Of a DNA stretch of 64,000 nt, positions 24,948 to 33,926 are shown piece by piece. The stretch is from an uncultured Prevotellaceae bacterium. Its GTDB lineage: Bacteria; Bacteroidota; Bacteroidia; Bacteroidales; Bacteroidaceae. Each line of letters opens with the position of its first letter. Position 1 is the stretch's first letter. A program made the translations under genes and the position numbers. The DNA lies in NCBI GenBank assembly GCA_902780635.1, contig CACZGH010000011.1:120542-184541 (forward strand), given 5' to 3'. The notes below the pieces were generated by a model, which ran no database searches, was not told where the DNA came from, and saw only the letters and a list, made by a program, of their open reading frames with translations.

Positions 24948-26397
24948 ACAACAAGGAGTGCTCCAGTCTCTCGACTGGTGGACCATCGCCATCTACATGG
25001 CGCTGCTCGTCTTTGGCTGGATGAGCGTATGCGGTGCCAGCTATTCCTTCAGCGACCCCGACATACTGAGCCTTTCCACCCGTTCTGGCATGCAGATTGT
25101 TTGGATCGGCACATCGGTTTGTCTTGGTTTTGTGCTCATCATGCTCGACGACCGCTATTACGACACCTTCGCATACGTGGTCTATGTAGTGCTACTGGTG
25201 CTCCTTTTTGCAACTATTTTCAATCCGCATCAGATCAAAGGCTCCAGATCATGGCTCGTGCTCGGGCCACTTAGAGTCCAGCCGGCCGAGTTTGCCAAGT
25301 TTGCCACATCTTTGGCCATTGCCAAGTTCATGAGTACATACGGATACAACATCCACCGCATGAAGGATTTCTTCGCCTCCTGTGCCATCGTCCTGGTGCC
25401 TATGATGTTTATCGTGCTCCAGAAAGAGACGGGTTCGGCCTTGGTCTACCTCTCCTTCTTCCTCATGTTTTATCGGGAAGGCATGCCTGGCAGCATCTTG
25501 TTCACGGGTGTGGCCATGGTGGTATATTTTGTTGTGGGCATCCGCTATGAGCAGATTTTACTTTGGGACACCCCCACCTCGCTTGGAAAGTTTGTCGTCC
25601 TCCTGCTGATACAACTCTTCTCGGCAGGCATGGTCTACCTTTACTGTGACGACAAGCGAAAGGCAATGAATATCTCTGGCCTGACAATAGGCATCACATT
25701 GGCGTTCCTGCTCTTCTCGGAGTATGTGATACCTTTTGATATCGTGTGGGTGCAACTGCTACTCTGTGCTGTGCTCATTGGTTTCTTCATGTATCAAGGT
25801 CTGAGCATGCGCATCGGCAACTATCTTTATATCGCACTCTTCACCCTTGGCAGCATTTTCTTCTTCTACTCCGCCAGTATCGTGCTCAACAATGTGATGC
25901 AAGAACATCAGCGTACCCGTATCAATGTGTTGCTTGGCCTGGAGGACGACCTGGCCGGTGCTGGCTACAACGTGCACCAAAGCGAGATAGCCATAGGCTC
26001 TGGCGGTCTGCGTGGGAAAGGTTTTCTCAATGGCACACAGACCAAACTGAAATTCGTGCCGGAGCAAGACACCGACTTTATCTTTTGCACGGTAGGCGAA
26101 GAAGAGGGATTCTTAGGGTCGGCAGGAGTGCTGATACTCTTTTTGGCACTGATATTACGGCTCATCGTCCTGTCCGAACGACAACCGTTTAAGTTCGGAA
26201 GGGTATATGGCTATTGTGTGGTGAGTATCTTCCTCTTCCATGTGTTTATCAATGTAGGCATGGTGTTGGGACTGACGCCTGTCATTGGCATCCCCCTACC
26301 CTTCTTTAGTTATGGGGGTAGTTCGCTATGGGGTTTCACCATCCTTTTGTTTATCTTCCTGCGCATCGACGCCAGCCGAAACCTTATCAGGACTTAG
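24928..26397 (+). CDS. rodA: Rod shape-determining SEDS protein RodA
   Basis: 489 aa SEDS-family polytopic membrane protein, longer than E. coli RodA because of extra central membrane segments, as is usual in Bacteroidota. Motifs: KGSRSWLVLGPLRVQPAEFAKF, VLQKETGSALVYLSFF and PFFSYGGSSLWGF. It polymerises lipid II glycan strands together with PBP2. It is the last gene of the operon. Its stop codon overlaps the 3' end of the convergent gldH gene by 4 bp, leaving no room for a terminator between them. Confidence 0.95.
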   Translation: MAQKTDRQQGVLQSLDWWTIAIYMALLVFGWMSVCGASYSFSDPDILSLSTRSGMQIVWIGTSVCLGFVLIMLDDRYYDTFAYVVYVVLLVLLFATIFNPHQIKGSRSWLVLGPLRVQPAEFAKFATSLAIAKFMSTYGYNIHRMKDFFASCAIVLVPMMFIVLQKETGSALVYLSFFLMFYREGMPGSILFTGVAMVVYFVVGIRYEQILLWDTPTSLGKFVVLLLIQLFSAGMVYLYCDDKRKAMNISGLTIGITLAFLLFSEYVIPFDIVWVQLLLCAVLIGFFMYQGLSMRIGNYLYIALFTLGSIFFFYSASIVLNNVMQEHQRTRINVLLGLEDDLAGAGYNVHQSEIAIGSGGLRGKGFLNGTQTKLKFVPEQDTDFIFCTVGEEEGFLGSAGVLILFLALILRLIVLSERQPFKFGRVYGYCVVSIFLFHVFINVGMVLGLTPVIGIPLPFFSYGGSSLWGFTILLFIFLRIDASRNLIRT

Positions 26398-26918
26398 TGT
26401 GGCCTATAGATTTTCACACCTACGTCAGAGATGCCCTTGATGCGTCTGCGACTCATGTTGTGACGGATGGTCATATAGAGCGAGTCACCCTTTTCCAACC
26501 GTAAGCTTTTGAAAGGTATCTCATACTGGTGCAGGTTGACACCAGAGCCTGCCATCATACCCTCATCGTCGTAAATGTCTACGCTGAGGGTGTCGCTCCT
26601 GAAAACACTTTTACGCACTTTGGTGGTAGAGACGATATTCTGGCTGACAATAAGCTGAAGACTTTTAAAGGGATAGGTATGATCGGCCCTGACACCTATA
26701 ATCTCTGTATGGTATCCATCTTCTTGAGCACTCTGAATGTGAAAATCGACGAAATCGTTCCTTTCCCAGCCATCGATGTTTACAGCACGATATTCATAGA
26801 AGCCGATGTTTTGAAAACATGACACAAAAGCAGCCGTCGCAAGTATTGCGACGGCAATCATACCTTTCTCTCGTCTAAAAGTCAAACCGTGTCTCCACAT
26901 CATTGAAAAAACTTTCAT
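26394..26918 (-). CDS. gldH: Gliding-motility lipoprotein GldH
   Basis: 174 aa with a basic N-terminus, hydrophobic stretch and lipobox (AAFVSC, Cys at about 34), then a beta-rich domain typical of GldH (YRAVNIDGWERNDFVDFHI). GldH is an outer-membrane-directed lipoprotein needed for gliding in Flavobacterium. In non-gliding Bacteroidales it is kept without a proven role. Its ATG overlaps the ricT TGA (ATGA). An alternative start is Met20 (GMIAVAIL), which gives a more standard signal peptide. Confidence 0.85.
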   Translation of the reverse strand: MKVFSMMWRHGLTFRREKGMIAVAILATAAFVSCFQNIGFYEYRAVNIDGWERNDFVDFHIQSAQEDGYHTEIIGVRADHTYPFKSLQLIVSQNIVSTTKVRKSVFRSDTLSVDIYDDEGMMAGSGVNLHQYEIPFKSLRLEKGDSLYMTIRHNMSRRRIKGISDVGVKIYRPH

Positions 26919-28162
26919 TGGTTTTCCGGTTGCGTGCTTTTCTCCTTGCGCTTCTGATTACCTCCCCGCTTGCCTTTCCCTTTCTGTGCAGGTTGTGCAG
27001 GAGCGGAAGAAGCGGCAGGAGGAGCAGGAGCAGCTTTGGCTTTAGGTGCTGCCGACTGAGGTGGGTTTTGTTTTTTCTTTTTCTTTTTGGCCTTGTCAAA
27101 TCGTGTGATGCTCTCTCCAGCAAGCAAGTCGACAGGTTTGTCAGAGGACTTCTTTTGGCCATCCTCCAACAGCGAGAGAGGTTTCTCACCTTGCTTGTTC
27201 ATCTCGATGATGGCTTTGGCCCGCTCTGCTGTGATTGTTTCCAAATTGGCAGGAACACCTTTCTCTGTCGAGTAGGTGATAAGACCTGCGAGGATATCAC
27301 TCTTGAACAAGAAATAGTCACCGTCTTTGGTCTGAAGCACCACGTCTTTGCCTGGCAGTTTACGGCCAGCCTCGATGTAGTTGTCCACCTCATAATTGAG
27401 ACAACACTTCAGTTTGGCGCACATGCCAGCCAGCTTCTGCGGATTGACTGAGATATCCTGATAGCGAGCGGCATTAGTGCTTACGCTGATGAAATTCTTC
27501 ATCCACGTAGCGCAACAGAGCTCACGACCACATGGACCAGTGCCACCGATGCGGCCAGCTTCCTGTCTGGCACCTATTTGCTTCATCTCTATTCTCACAT
27601 GAAAGGTTTCTGCTAGCACTTTGATGAGCTGGCGGAAGTCCACACGCTCGTCAGCGATGTAATAGAAGATGGCCTTGTTGCCATCACCCTGATATTCCAC
27701 GTCACCGATTTTCATGTCCAGCCCCAAGTCTTTGGCGATCTGCCGGCTCTGGATCATCGTGGCATGTTCACGACTTTTTGCTTCCTCATACTTCTCCATA
27801 TCCACCGGTTTGGCAAGACGATAGATTCGCTTGATGTCCTCGGTCGATTTCAAGTTGGCTTTTTTGATTTGCAGTTTCACCAGTTCACCCGTCAGTGTCA
27901 CCACGCCAATATCATGACCTGGGCTTGCTTCCACGGCCACGATGTCACCTTTGCGCAGTTCTATCTGATTGACATTATGATAGTAGCCTTTTCGTGTGTT
28001 TTTAAACTGCACCTCCACCAAGTCTGTTCGCTGGGTGTTGCCTGGCACGTCAGCGAGCCAGTCGTATGTGTTGAGTTGCTTGTCCTGCCGCCCCACACCT
28101 TTACGGCACAGTCCGCGGTCGGAACAAGAGCTGATTTTGAATTTCATGTCTTTATAGTCCAT
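26915..28162 (-). CDS. ricT: PSP1-domain protein, RicT/YaaT family
   Basis: 415 aa. The N-terminal half is the PSP1 domain with the family cysteines: an early CSDRGLCRKG and GPCGRELCCATW...CAKLKCCLNYE. In the Bacillus homologue such cysteines bind Fe-S clusters within a Ric complex acting on RNase Y. The last about 70 residues are low-complexity Lys/Ala/Pro. It is placed between holB and gldH, the order common in Bacteroidota. Function in this phylum is not established. Confidence 0.85.
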   Translation of the reverse strand: MDYKDMKFKISSCSDRGLCRKGVGRQDKQLNTYDWLADVPGNTQRTDLVEVQFKNTRKGYYHNVNQIELRKGDIVAVEASPGHDIGVVTLTGELVKLQIKKANLKSTEDIKRIYRLAKPVDMEKYEEAKSREHATMIQSRQIAKDLGLDMKIGDVEYQGDGNKAIFYYIADERVDFRQLIKVLAETFHVRIEMKQIGARQEAGRIGGTGPCGRELCCATWMKNFISVSTNAARYQDISVNPQKLAGMCAKLKCCLNYEVDNYIEAGRKLPGKDVVLQTKDGDYFLFKSDILAGLITYSTEKGVPANLETITAERAKAIIEMNKQGEKPLSLLEDGQKKSSDKPVDLLAGESITRFDKAKKKKKKQNPPQSAAPKAKAAPAPPAASSAPAQPAQKGKGKRGGNQKRKEKSTQPENQ

Positions 28163-28201
28163 AAGGAAAGATATATAGTGTGTAGTGATTCTTTATGATG
28201 G

Positions 28202-29341
28202 TCAAGCCCGTTTGCGGATGAGTCTCGTCAGTTGCAGGGCCAGGTCAAAGAAGACCATTTTGCTGTTGGCATTCTGTCCGATGTCTCTGATGCACTCATC
28301 CATCAGTTCCGACAGGATGATGACATTGTCTTCATTGATGAATGGAGCCTGCTTTTTAATGAAATTTTCTTCCTCAAGCGTCAAGTAGCTGAGCTCGGCC
28401 TGATGGAAGTTGTACATGAACCCCTCACGTATCATCCGGTGGAAATAGCGCAGCATACGTCGCTGCTTCTCTCGTCCCTGTTTGGTGCAGTCCTCGCTCC
28501 AGTCACGCATTCCTGCGATGTCACGAGCCACGGCCATACGGTTGATACGGATATAGAGGTTGAGAAACTCGTGGCTCTCGTTGTCCGCATCAAGTATTTG
28601 AAGTGCTTTGGTCCAGCTGCCCTCAGCCACGCGGGCTATACGTTGTGCCGCGTCGGCATCGATGCCGCGTCGGTTGATAAGTGCCTCTTGGATATCGGCA
28701 GTGTTGATGCCACGTATGTCGAAACGCTGCGTACGACTGCGGATCGTCTCCAGCAACTGTCCTGGCTCCTCGCTCACCAAGAGGAACACCGTCTGTGCAG
28801 GAGGCTCCTCTATCAGTTTGAGCAGTTTGTTGGCACACTGCTCGTTCATTCGTTCTGGGAGCCATATCAGTGAGATTTTAAAGCCACCCTGACTAGACTT
28901 CAGGCTGAGTTTGCGTGAGATTTCGTCACTTTCCTTGACTGTGATGATGGCCTGTTGGTTGGCAGCATTCATCAGTTGCAACCATTGATCGATGGTGAAA
29001 TAGGGTCCTTCTGACAACTGCTCATGCCACTCGCGGCTGAAGTCGTCACTGACCGGCTTATAGTCTGCGGAAGAATCAGACGCCTTGATGACCGGGAAAG
29101 TGAAGTGCAGGTCGGGGTGAGCCCATTTGCGCACCATTGCACACTGTGGACAACTCCCACAGCTGTCTCCATCATGACGACGCTGGCAAAGCAGATAAGA
29201 GGCAAAGGCAAGGGCAAGAGCCAACTTGCCGCTACCACTGGGGCCGCAGAACATCAGGGCATGAGGCACTCTGTCTTCTTCTACAAGTGCTCTAAGCCGT
29301 AACTTTGCGTCTTCCTGTCCTATTACTTCGTCAAAGGTCAT
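28202..29341 (-). CDS. holB: DNA polymerase III delta' subunit
   Basis: 379 aa clamp-loader AAA+ protein. GQEDAKLRLRALV is the typical start, followed by the P-loop GPSGSGKLALALAF, a zinc-binding run (CQRRHDGDSCGSCPQC) and MNEQCANKLLKLIEEPP with the usual SRTQRFD sensor block. It helps load the sliding clamp. The upstream side is unusual: five 7-bp repeats end exactly at the start codon, so the ribosome-binding region consists of repeat sequence. Confidence 0.92.
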   Translation of the reverse strand: MTFDEVIGQEDAKLRLRALVEEDRVPHALMFCGPSGSGKLALALAFASYLLCQRRHDGDSCGSCPQCAMVRKWAHPDLHFTFPVIKASDSSADYKPVSDDFSREWHEQLSEGPYFTIDQWLQLMNAANQQAIITVKESDEISRKLSLKSSQGGFKISLIWLPERMNEQCANKLLKLIEEPPAQTVFLLVSEEPGQLLETIRSRTQRFDIRGINTADIQEALINRRGIDADAAQRIARVAEGSWTKALQILDADNESHEFLNLYIRINRMAVARDIAGMRDWSEDCTKQGREKQRRMLRYFHRMIREGFMYNFHQAELSYLTLEEENFIKKQAPFINEDNVIILSELMDECIRDIGQNANSKMVFFDLALQLTRLIRKRA

Positions 29342-29376
29342 GTTCGCTGTTCGGAGTTTGGTGTTCGGTGTTCGCT
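29342..29376 (+). repeat. Heptad tandem repeat GTTCGGT abutting holB
   Basis: Five 7-bp units in a row: GTTCGCT, GTTCGGA, GTTTGGT, GTTCGGT, GTTCGCT. The block begins at the base next to the holB ATG and fills most of the 47-bp gap to metF. It is the untranslated region just upstream of holB on the minus strand. Confidence 0.85.
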
Positions 29377-29388
29377 TTTTATGGAGTT

Positions 29389-30357
29389 TTATAGAGGGCC
29401 TCTCATGAGTCTGGCGGCCACTTCTCTCACTGACTCTACGGCCGAGACGGTGTAGAAGTGGATATTGTGCACACCGTGCTGATAAAGGTCACGGCATTGT
29501 GCGGTAGACCATTCGATACCCAACTGGCGCGCATCCTCATCGGTCTTGCATTTCAGCACTTCCGATGCCAGCGCCTCGGGAATGTCGCAATGGAATGTCT
29601 TGGGCACCATCGTGAGCTGCGAGAGTTTGGCGAATGGCTTGATGCCAGGGATTATGGGGATGGTAATGCCCATCTTGCGTGCCTTCTCCACAAACGCATA
29701 ATATTTCTCGTTGTCGTAAAACAACTGCGTCACGGCATATTGGGCACCAAGGTCTTGTTTCTCTTTCAGGTGCAGCATATCCTGCTCCATGTTGGGTGCC
29801 TCTTCATGCTTCTCCGGATAACATGCCACACCAAAATGGAAAGGAGGCCCAGGATTTTTGATAGGGGTGCCATCAGCAAAAAATCCGTCATTAAAGCGAG
29901 TCACCTGACGTATCAAATCGGTAGTATGGAGATGTCCTCCAGGCGTCGGGGTGAATGTCTTGTCGTCTTTGGCTTTGTCGCCTCGCAGCAGCAACAGGTT
30001 GGTGATGCCAAGAAACTGCAGATCAAGCAGTTCATACTCGATGTTTTCGATAGTGGTGCCACTGCAAATGACATGTGGGATAACAGGGATTTCAAACCTG
30101 TTTTGTATCGCTGCGGCGATGGCGATGGTGCCAGGGCGGCGACGCACGCGGCGGCGCTCAAGCAGCCCATTGTCAAGCTCTTTATACACAAACTCGCTAT
30201 GGTGGGTCGTGATATTGATGAAGAGTGGGTTGAACTCTCGTAGCAGTTCTATAGTACGAAACAGGCCGCCTGTTCCGTTGCCTTTCAGTGGTGGCAGCAC
30301 CTCAAAAGAGAAATGATGCCCCTCTGCGTTCAAACTCAGTATTTCTGTCAGACTCAT
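29389..30357 (-). CDS. metF: Methylenetetrahydrofolate reductase
   Basis: About 322 aa TIM-barrel flavoprotein reducing 5,10-methylene-THF to 5-methyl-THF for methionine synthesis. It has HFSFEVLPPLKGNG at the start, NITTHHSEF, HVICSGTT, LLLRGD, and QLFYDNEKYYAFVE. I use the ATG at 30357: the frame extends nine codons to a TTG at 30384, but a -7 promoter box (30382-30389) overlaps that TTG, so it would not be transcribed. It is upstream of holB on the same strand. Confidence 0.93.
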   Translation of the reverse strand: MSLTEILSLNAEGHHFSFEVLPPLKGNGTGGLFRTIELLREFNPLFINITTHHSEFVYKELDNGLLERRRVRRRPGTIAIAAAIQNRFEIPVIPHVICSGTTIENIEYELLDLQFLGITNLLLLRGDKAKDDKTFTPTPGGHLHTTDLIRQVTRFNDGFFADGTPIKNPGPPFHFGVACYPEKHEEAPNMEQDMLHLKEKQDLGAQYAVTQLFYDNEKYYAFVEKARKMGITIPIIPGIKPFAKLSQLTMVPKTFHCDIPEALASEVLKCKTDEDARQLGIEWSTAQCRDLYQHGVHNIHFYTVSAVESVREVAARLMRGPL

Positions 30358-30381
30358 ACGACGTAAATGTGCATTTGGATG

Positions 30382-30389
30382 CAAAAGTA
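30382..30389 (-). promoter_or_regulatory. -7 box of metF
   Basis: Minus-strand TACTTTTG, followed by C, matches TAnnTTTG and lies 25 bp from the metF ATG. No exact TTTG is found 19-21 nt upstream. Confidence 0.45.
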
Positions 30390-30454
30390 CACAAAAATAA
30401 TGAGATTCTCTACTTTGCCGGCAAAAAAGTATAGATAGTCCTCACCTCCAAAAG

Positions 30455-30484
30455 GATACGGGTCCTCTCAAGAGAACCCGTATC
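30455..30484. terminator. Hairpin between sugar transporter and metF
   Basis: Perfect 9-bp arms GATACGGGT and ACCCGTATC enclose a second pairing TCTC-AA-GAGA. It lies 52 bp beyond the end of the minus-strand transporter gene and is the second hairpin of this gap. It may act as a back-up terminator or insulator ahead of metF. Confidence 0.55.
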
Positions 30485-30502
30485 TATAAATATCCATGTT
30501 AG

Positions 30503-30535
30503 ACCTCCCCTCCTTCGGAGGGGTTGGGGGAGGTT
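30503..30535. terminator. G/C-rich hairpin after the sugar transporter
   Basis: CCCCTCC-TTC-GGAGGGG inside a larger ACCTCC...GGAGGT pairing, directly after the transporter stop at 30537. The run of T on the plus-strand side suits plus-strand termination better than the transporter's own strand. Similar CCTCCCC/GGAGGGG hairpins are common between genes in this phylum, to my recollection. Confidence 0.5.
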
Positions 30536-30536
30536 T

Positions 30537-32003
30537 TTATTTCTTCCAGAGTTTGCTCATATCCTCCAAAGTCTTACCTTTGGTCTCTGGCACCAGTCTC
30601 CAGACGAAGATGGCTGCTATGACACAGATAACACCATAGAGGCCATAGGTGAACCAATGTCCAAAGTCGTCACCCTCGGTGAGGTGCATATTGAACATCG
30701 GCACGAAGGTGGAACTGACGATAAAGTTGGAAATCCACTGGAAAGCCACTGCGATGGCGACTGCAGCGCCACGGATGGTGTTGGGGAAAATCTCGGAGAT
30801 GAGCACCCAGCAAATGGGTCCCCATGAGAACATAAACGAGGCGGAGTAGACCATAATGGAGATGGCGGTAACGAGCTCAAGGCCTGCATGACCGAAGGAG
30901 AGAGCGACGCCAAATGCGCCGATAGCCATGCCCAGCGAACCCCAGATGAGGAGCGGCTTACGACCCCACTTCTCCACCGTGAAGATAGCCACAAGGGTGA
31001 AGAGGATGTTGATGACGCCCATGAATACTGTGACCATCATCGGGTTCTCCATACCCATGTCACCGAAGATACGCGGTGCGTAATAGAGTACGGCATTAAT
31101 GCCGACAGCCTGTTGGAAGACACTCAGCATAATACCGATGAAGATACACATGACACCATAGGTGAACAGTTTCTCTGTCTTCACCGTGATAGTCTCCTTG
31201 ATGTCTTTCAGGATTTGCTGGGCCTTGTCGCTGCCATTGATCTTGGTCAGAACCGAAAGGGCCTTGCTGTCCTCGTTGATACTGACAAGGTAGCGTGGTG
31301 TCTCAGGAACGAAGCAAATGAGCAGTGCGAAGAGTCCTGCGGGCACAGCCTCACTACCGAACATATAACGCCATCCTGTTGTCACCGTCCACTGTGCGGC
31401 AGGATTAATGGCTGCCAGTCCCTTACCCATTTCCTCTACGATAGGCTGGATATGGTCGCCAAGGATGAAGAAGTTGACAAAATAAACCACAAGCTGACCA
31501 AAGATAATGGCAAACTGGTTCCATGAAACCAGCATTCCGCGTATGTTGGATGGTGCCACCTCGCCGATATACATAGGGCAGATGGCCGATGCCAGGCCCA
31601 CGCCGACACCACCGATGACACGGTAGATGTTGAACATGACCAACAGCGAATAGCTAGGTTTTCCGTACTCAAAGAAAAGGAACTCAGGCCTCATCGAACC
31701 GAGGGCCGAGATGAAGAACAACAAGCCGGCGACGATGAGCGACCTCTTGCGCCCCAGACGTGTGGCAAGGAAGCCAGAGAGCGCCGAGCCGATGATGCAT
31801 CCGATGAGTGCCGATGCCGAGGTGAAACCATGCATGCCATCAGTGTAGGCGAAGTCTTTCGCCTCCATGAAAAATGCCTGAAGACCTTTCTCGGCTCCAG
31901 AGATGACTGCCGTGTCATAACCAAATAGCAGACCGCCGAGGACGGCCACAAGAACAATGGAGAAAAGGTAGGACTTGCTACCTTGTTGTTGACTTTGACT
32001 CAT
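30537..32003 (-). CDS. Sugar porter, MFS (XylE-like sugar/H+ symporter)
   Basis: About 488 aa with 12 membrane segments and the sugar-porter signatures: GGLLFGYDTAVISGA at the start, RxGRK-type RLGRKRSL after helix 2, RVIGGVGVGLAS, PMYIGEVAPSNIRG, PETPRYL at the central loop, QQAVGINAVLYYAP, and the closing VPETKGKTLEDM. It is closest in layout to the D-xylose/H+ symporter XylE, but specificity is not certain. ATG at 32003 is preferred; an in-frame ATG at 32030 is also possible. It lies just downstream of the SusC/SusD locus terminator on the same strand. Confidence 0.9.
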   Translation of the reverse strand: MSQSQQQGSKSYLFSIVLVAVLGGLLFGYDTAVISGAEKGLQAFFMEAKDFAYTDGMHGFTSASALIGCIIGSALSGFLATRLGRKRSLIVAGLLFFISALGSMRPEFLFFEYGKPSYSLLVMFNIYRVIGGVGVGLASAICPMYIGEVAPSNIRGMLVSWNQFAIIFGQLVVYFVNFFILGDHIQPIVEEMGKGLAAINPAAQWTVTTGWRYMFGSEAVPAGLFALLICFVPETPRYLVSINEDSKALSVLTKINGSDKAQQILKDIKETITVKTEKLFTYGVMCIFIGIMLSVFQQAVGINAVLYYAPRIFGDMGMENPMMVTVFMGVINILFTLVAIFTVEKWGRKPLLIWGSLGMAIGAFGVALSFGHAGLELVTAISIMVYSASFMFSWGPICWVLISEIFPNTIRGAAVAIAVAFQWISNFIVSSTFVPMFNMHLTEGDDFGHWFTYGLYGVICVIAAIFVWRLVPETKGKTLEDMSKLWKK

Positions 32004-32074
32004 ATTATTTATTTTATCAGTAGTGTGCATTTACACTTATAATACGTTCAGAAGGTGAAATTCCCTATCTCGTA

Positions 32075-32112
32075 TAAAAAATGCCACATCCGGGCACTCC
32101 GGGTGTGGCATT
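32075..32112 (-). terminator. Intrinsic terminator of the SusC/SusD locus
   Basis: AATGCCACA (32080-32088) pairs with TGTGGCATT (32104-32112) around a CCGG/CCGG core. On the minus strand the stem is followed by TTTTTTAT. It starts 19 bp after the stop of the last gene of the locus. Confidence 0.8.
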
Positions 32113-32130
32113 GGAATTCAAGTCTGTAGG

Positions 32131-33891
32131 CTATTTGTTGATATATTTCTTACCATTCTGAATCAAGATGCCCTTCACATTCTTGTTCACTTCCTGACCA
32201 TTGAGGTTGAACACCTTAGCGTTCTTGACAGGAGCTGCTGTGCTCACCTCGCTGATAGCATCAGCGATGCTGGCATCACCCTGCAGCAGATAGATGGGCT
32301 GTGCAGCTGTGAAGCCACGTCCGCGCACATAGACCACAGCGCTGCGGCCTGACACATTGGCTGGCAATGGCTGGCAGATGAAGCTCACAATCTCAAGGCC
32401 GTTATAGCCGTCCTCGTTGCGCATTGACTCGTCGGCCACAACAGCGGTCAGCCATTCGGGAGCATCCACGATCTCATAATACTCATTGAGGTCTTCGTCA
32501 TACCAAGGCTGAGCAGTGTATACTGCAGCACCGGGCAGACCGTCTTCCTCTGAGACAGCGCCATCGGTGAGACAGCTCTGACCGTCGTTGGAGATACGGA
32601 GCACATTGAGGCCGTCATTATCAAGCACCTCCACATAGTCGTACATACCCTCAAAGCCTACTTTCATGGCCAGAGGACTCTGATAAGAATAATTGTAGGT
32701 ATCGCCTGTCTTAGCATCGTAAACCAGGAAGTGACCATCCTCACAATCATCCACATCGTCATTGACAAACAGGGCATCAATACCGAAGTCTACACCCGGA
32801 CGGTCAAAGCCGTAGAAGAAGAATGCGAAGCCATTCTCATCAATGTCAGCGGGATCAACGGTCACACCTTCCACAGTCTCAATGCCAAATTCATCGAGAG
32901 TGCGCTGTGAGAATATGACGGTGCCATCGTAGATAGTAAGCTGATTACGAGTGCCTTCACTCACGAAATCGAGGGTGTCGCTGGCCACAGCAAACATGGT
33001 GGCAATCACTTTGTCACCAGGAACCAGACGAGTGTTACCGTTCTGAAGTGTTTGTTTCACCACGTTGGTCACGTCACAGAAAATGGTATCACCCTCAGCG
33101 ATGGGCTTACGTTTGAAAGAACAACCGTGAGCAAATGCACGCTCGATATAAAGTGGAGACATAGGAGTATCGAAAACCTGATAAGCACCAAAGCCTACGA
33201 GAGTACCTTCTTCATCCTCTATTACACCCGAGCCATACATGTTGTCACTCAGAGCACCCCAACTTTGTGTGTTGCTGTAGTTACTGTTTTGATAAACATA
33301 GCGCTGATGATCGTCGAAAGCCATTTTAGCACCGATAGAGTCGGTAAGAATACGGCCTGCATAGTAGGGACGACCATAGTAAATCATATAGAGATTTTCC
33401 TCACCGAGGGTATAAGACCTGTTGCGGTTGGTCAGTGTAGGAGTGTAATACAAGTAACCAGGTCCCTGAGACCACACGAAATCTCCATCCACAACGAGGG
33501 ATGCCAAATCTTCCTCATCAAAAGCTGGTTGCTGAGGATAGCCCTCTTCAGCAGAGCCATAGAAGTACATCTGCCAGCTTCCTGCCTTGTTATTGTTCAT
33601 GTTCTCAAATGCTGCTTCTGTCCAAGGAGCAAAGTTGATGGCAGAGGCATAATAACCATATCCATCAAGTCCGAAACCCTGATAGTAAGCACCTTTTGGG
33701 CGTTTGTAGTACACACCATTGGATTTTGCTTTTCTGACATTCATGGTGCCATTGTCACGCACGGCCTGATTCTGCACCAGTTGAAATTTTGGAAGAGGAT
33801 TCTTCACCAGAGTCTCGCTATGGACGGTGGTCTGAGCGAAACCAGTAGCCGCAAAGACAAGTGCGGCTCCGATAAGTAATGTTCTTTTCAT
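32131..33891 (-). CDS. Secreted protein with T9SS-like C-terminal tail
   Basis: About 586 aa from the ATG at 33891, giving a clear signal peptide (MKRTLLIGAALVFAATGFAQ). The body is Tyr/Asn/Asp-rich and I recognise no catalytic motif. The last about 30 residues (AKVFNLNGQEVNKNVKG...KKYINK) match the tail found on many exported Prevotella proteins and resemble a short type A sorting signal. It is the last gene of the SusC/SusD operon, 35 bp after the DUF4302 gene, so it may be a surface-exposed binding or processing factor for the same substrate. Function unknown. Confidence 0.65.
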   Translation of the reverse strand: MKRTLLIGAALVFAATGFAQTTVHSETLVKNPLPKFQLVQNQAVRDNGTMNVRKAKSNGVYYKRPKGAYYQGFGLDGYGYYASAINFAPWTEAAFENMNNNKAGSWQMYFYGSAEEGYPQQPAFDEEDLASLVVDGDFVWSQGPGYLYYTPTLTNRNRSYTLGEENLYMIYYGRPYYAGRILTDSIGAKMAFDDHQRYVYQNSNYSNTQSWGALSDNMYGSGVIEDEEGTLVGFGAYQVFDTPMSPLYIERAFAHGCSFKRKPIAEGDTIFCDVTNVVKQTLQNGNTRLVPGDKVIATMFAVASDTLDFVSEGTRNQLTIYDGTVIFSQRTLDEFGIETVEGVTVDPADIDENGFAFFFYGFDRPGVDFGIDALFVNDDVDDCEDGHFLVYDAKTGDTYNYSYQSPLAMKVGFEGMYDYVEVLDNDGLNVLRISNDGQSCLTDGAVSEEDGLPGAAVYTAQPWYDEDLNEYYEIVDAPEWLTAVVADESMRNEDGYNGLEIVSFICQPLPANVSGRSAVVYVRGRGFTAAQPIYLLQGDASIADAISEVSTAAPVKNAKVFNLNGQEVNKNVKGILIQNGKKYINK

Positions 33892-33926
33892 AAGTAATGT
33901 TTTGATGTTGAGATAATATGATTTCA

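Noticed and set aside
29458-30243. Open frame of 261 codons on the plus strand opposite metF
   Set aside because: metF motifs are unambiguous on the minus strand.
30357-30384. TTG at 30384 as the metF start
   Set aside because: It overlaps the -7 promoter box; the ATG at 30357 gives the normal family start.
33052-33879. Open frame of 275 codons on the plus strand opposite the tailed secreted protein
   Set aside because: The minus-strand gene has a signal peptide, operon context and a C-terminal tail; the plus frame has none of these.
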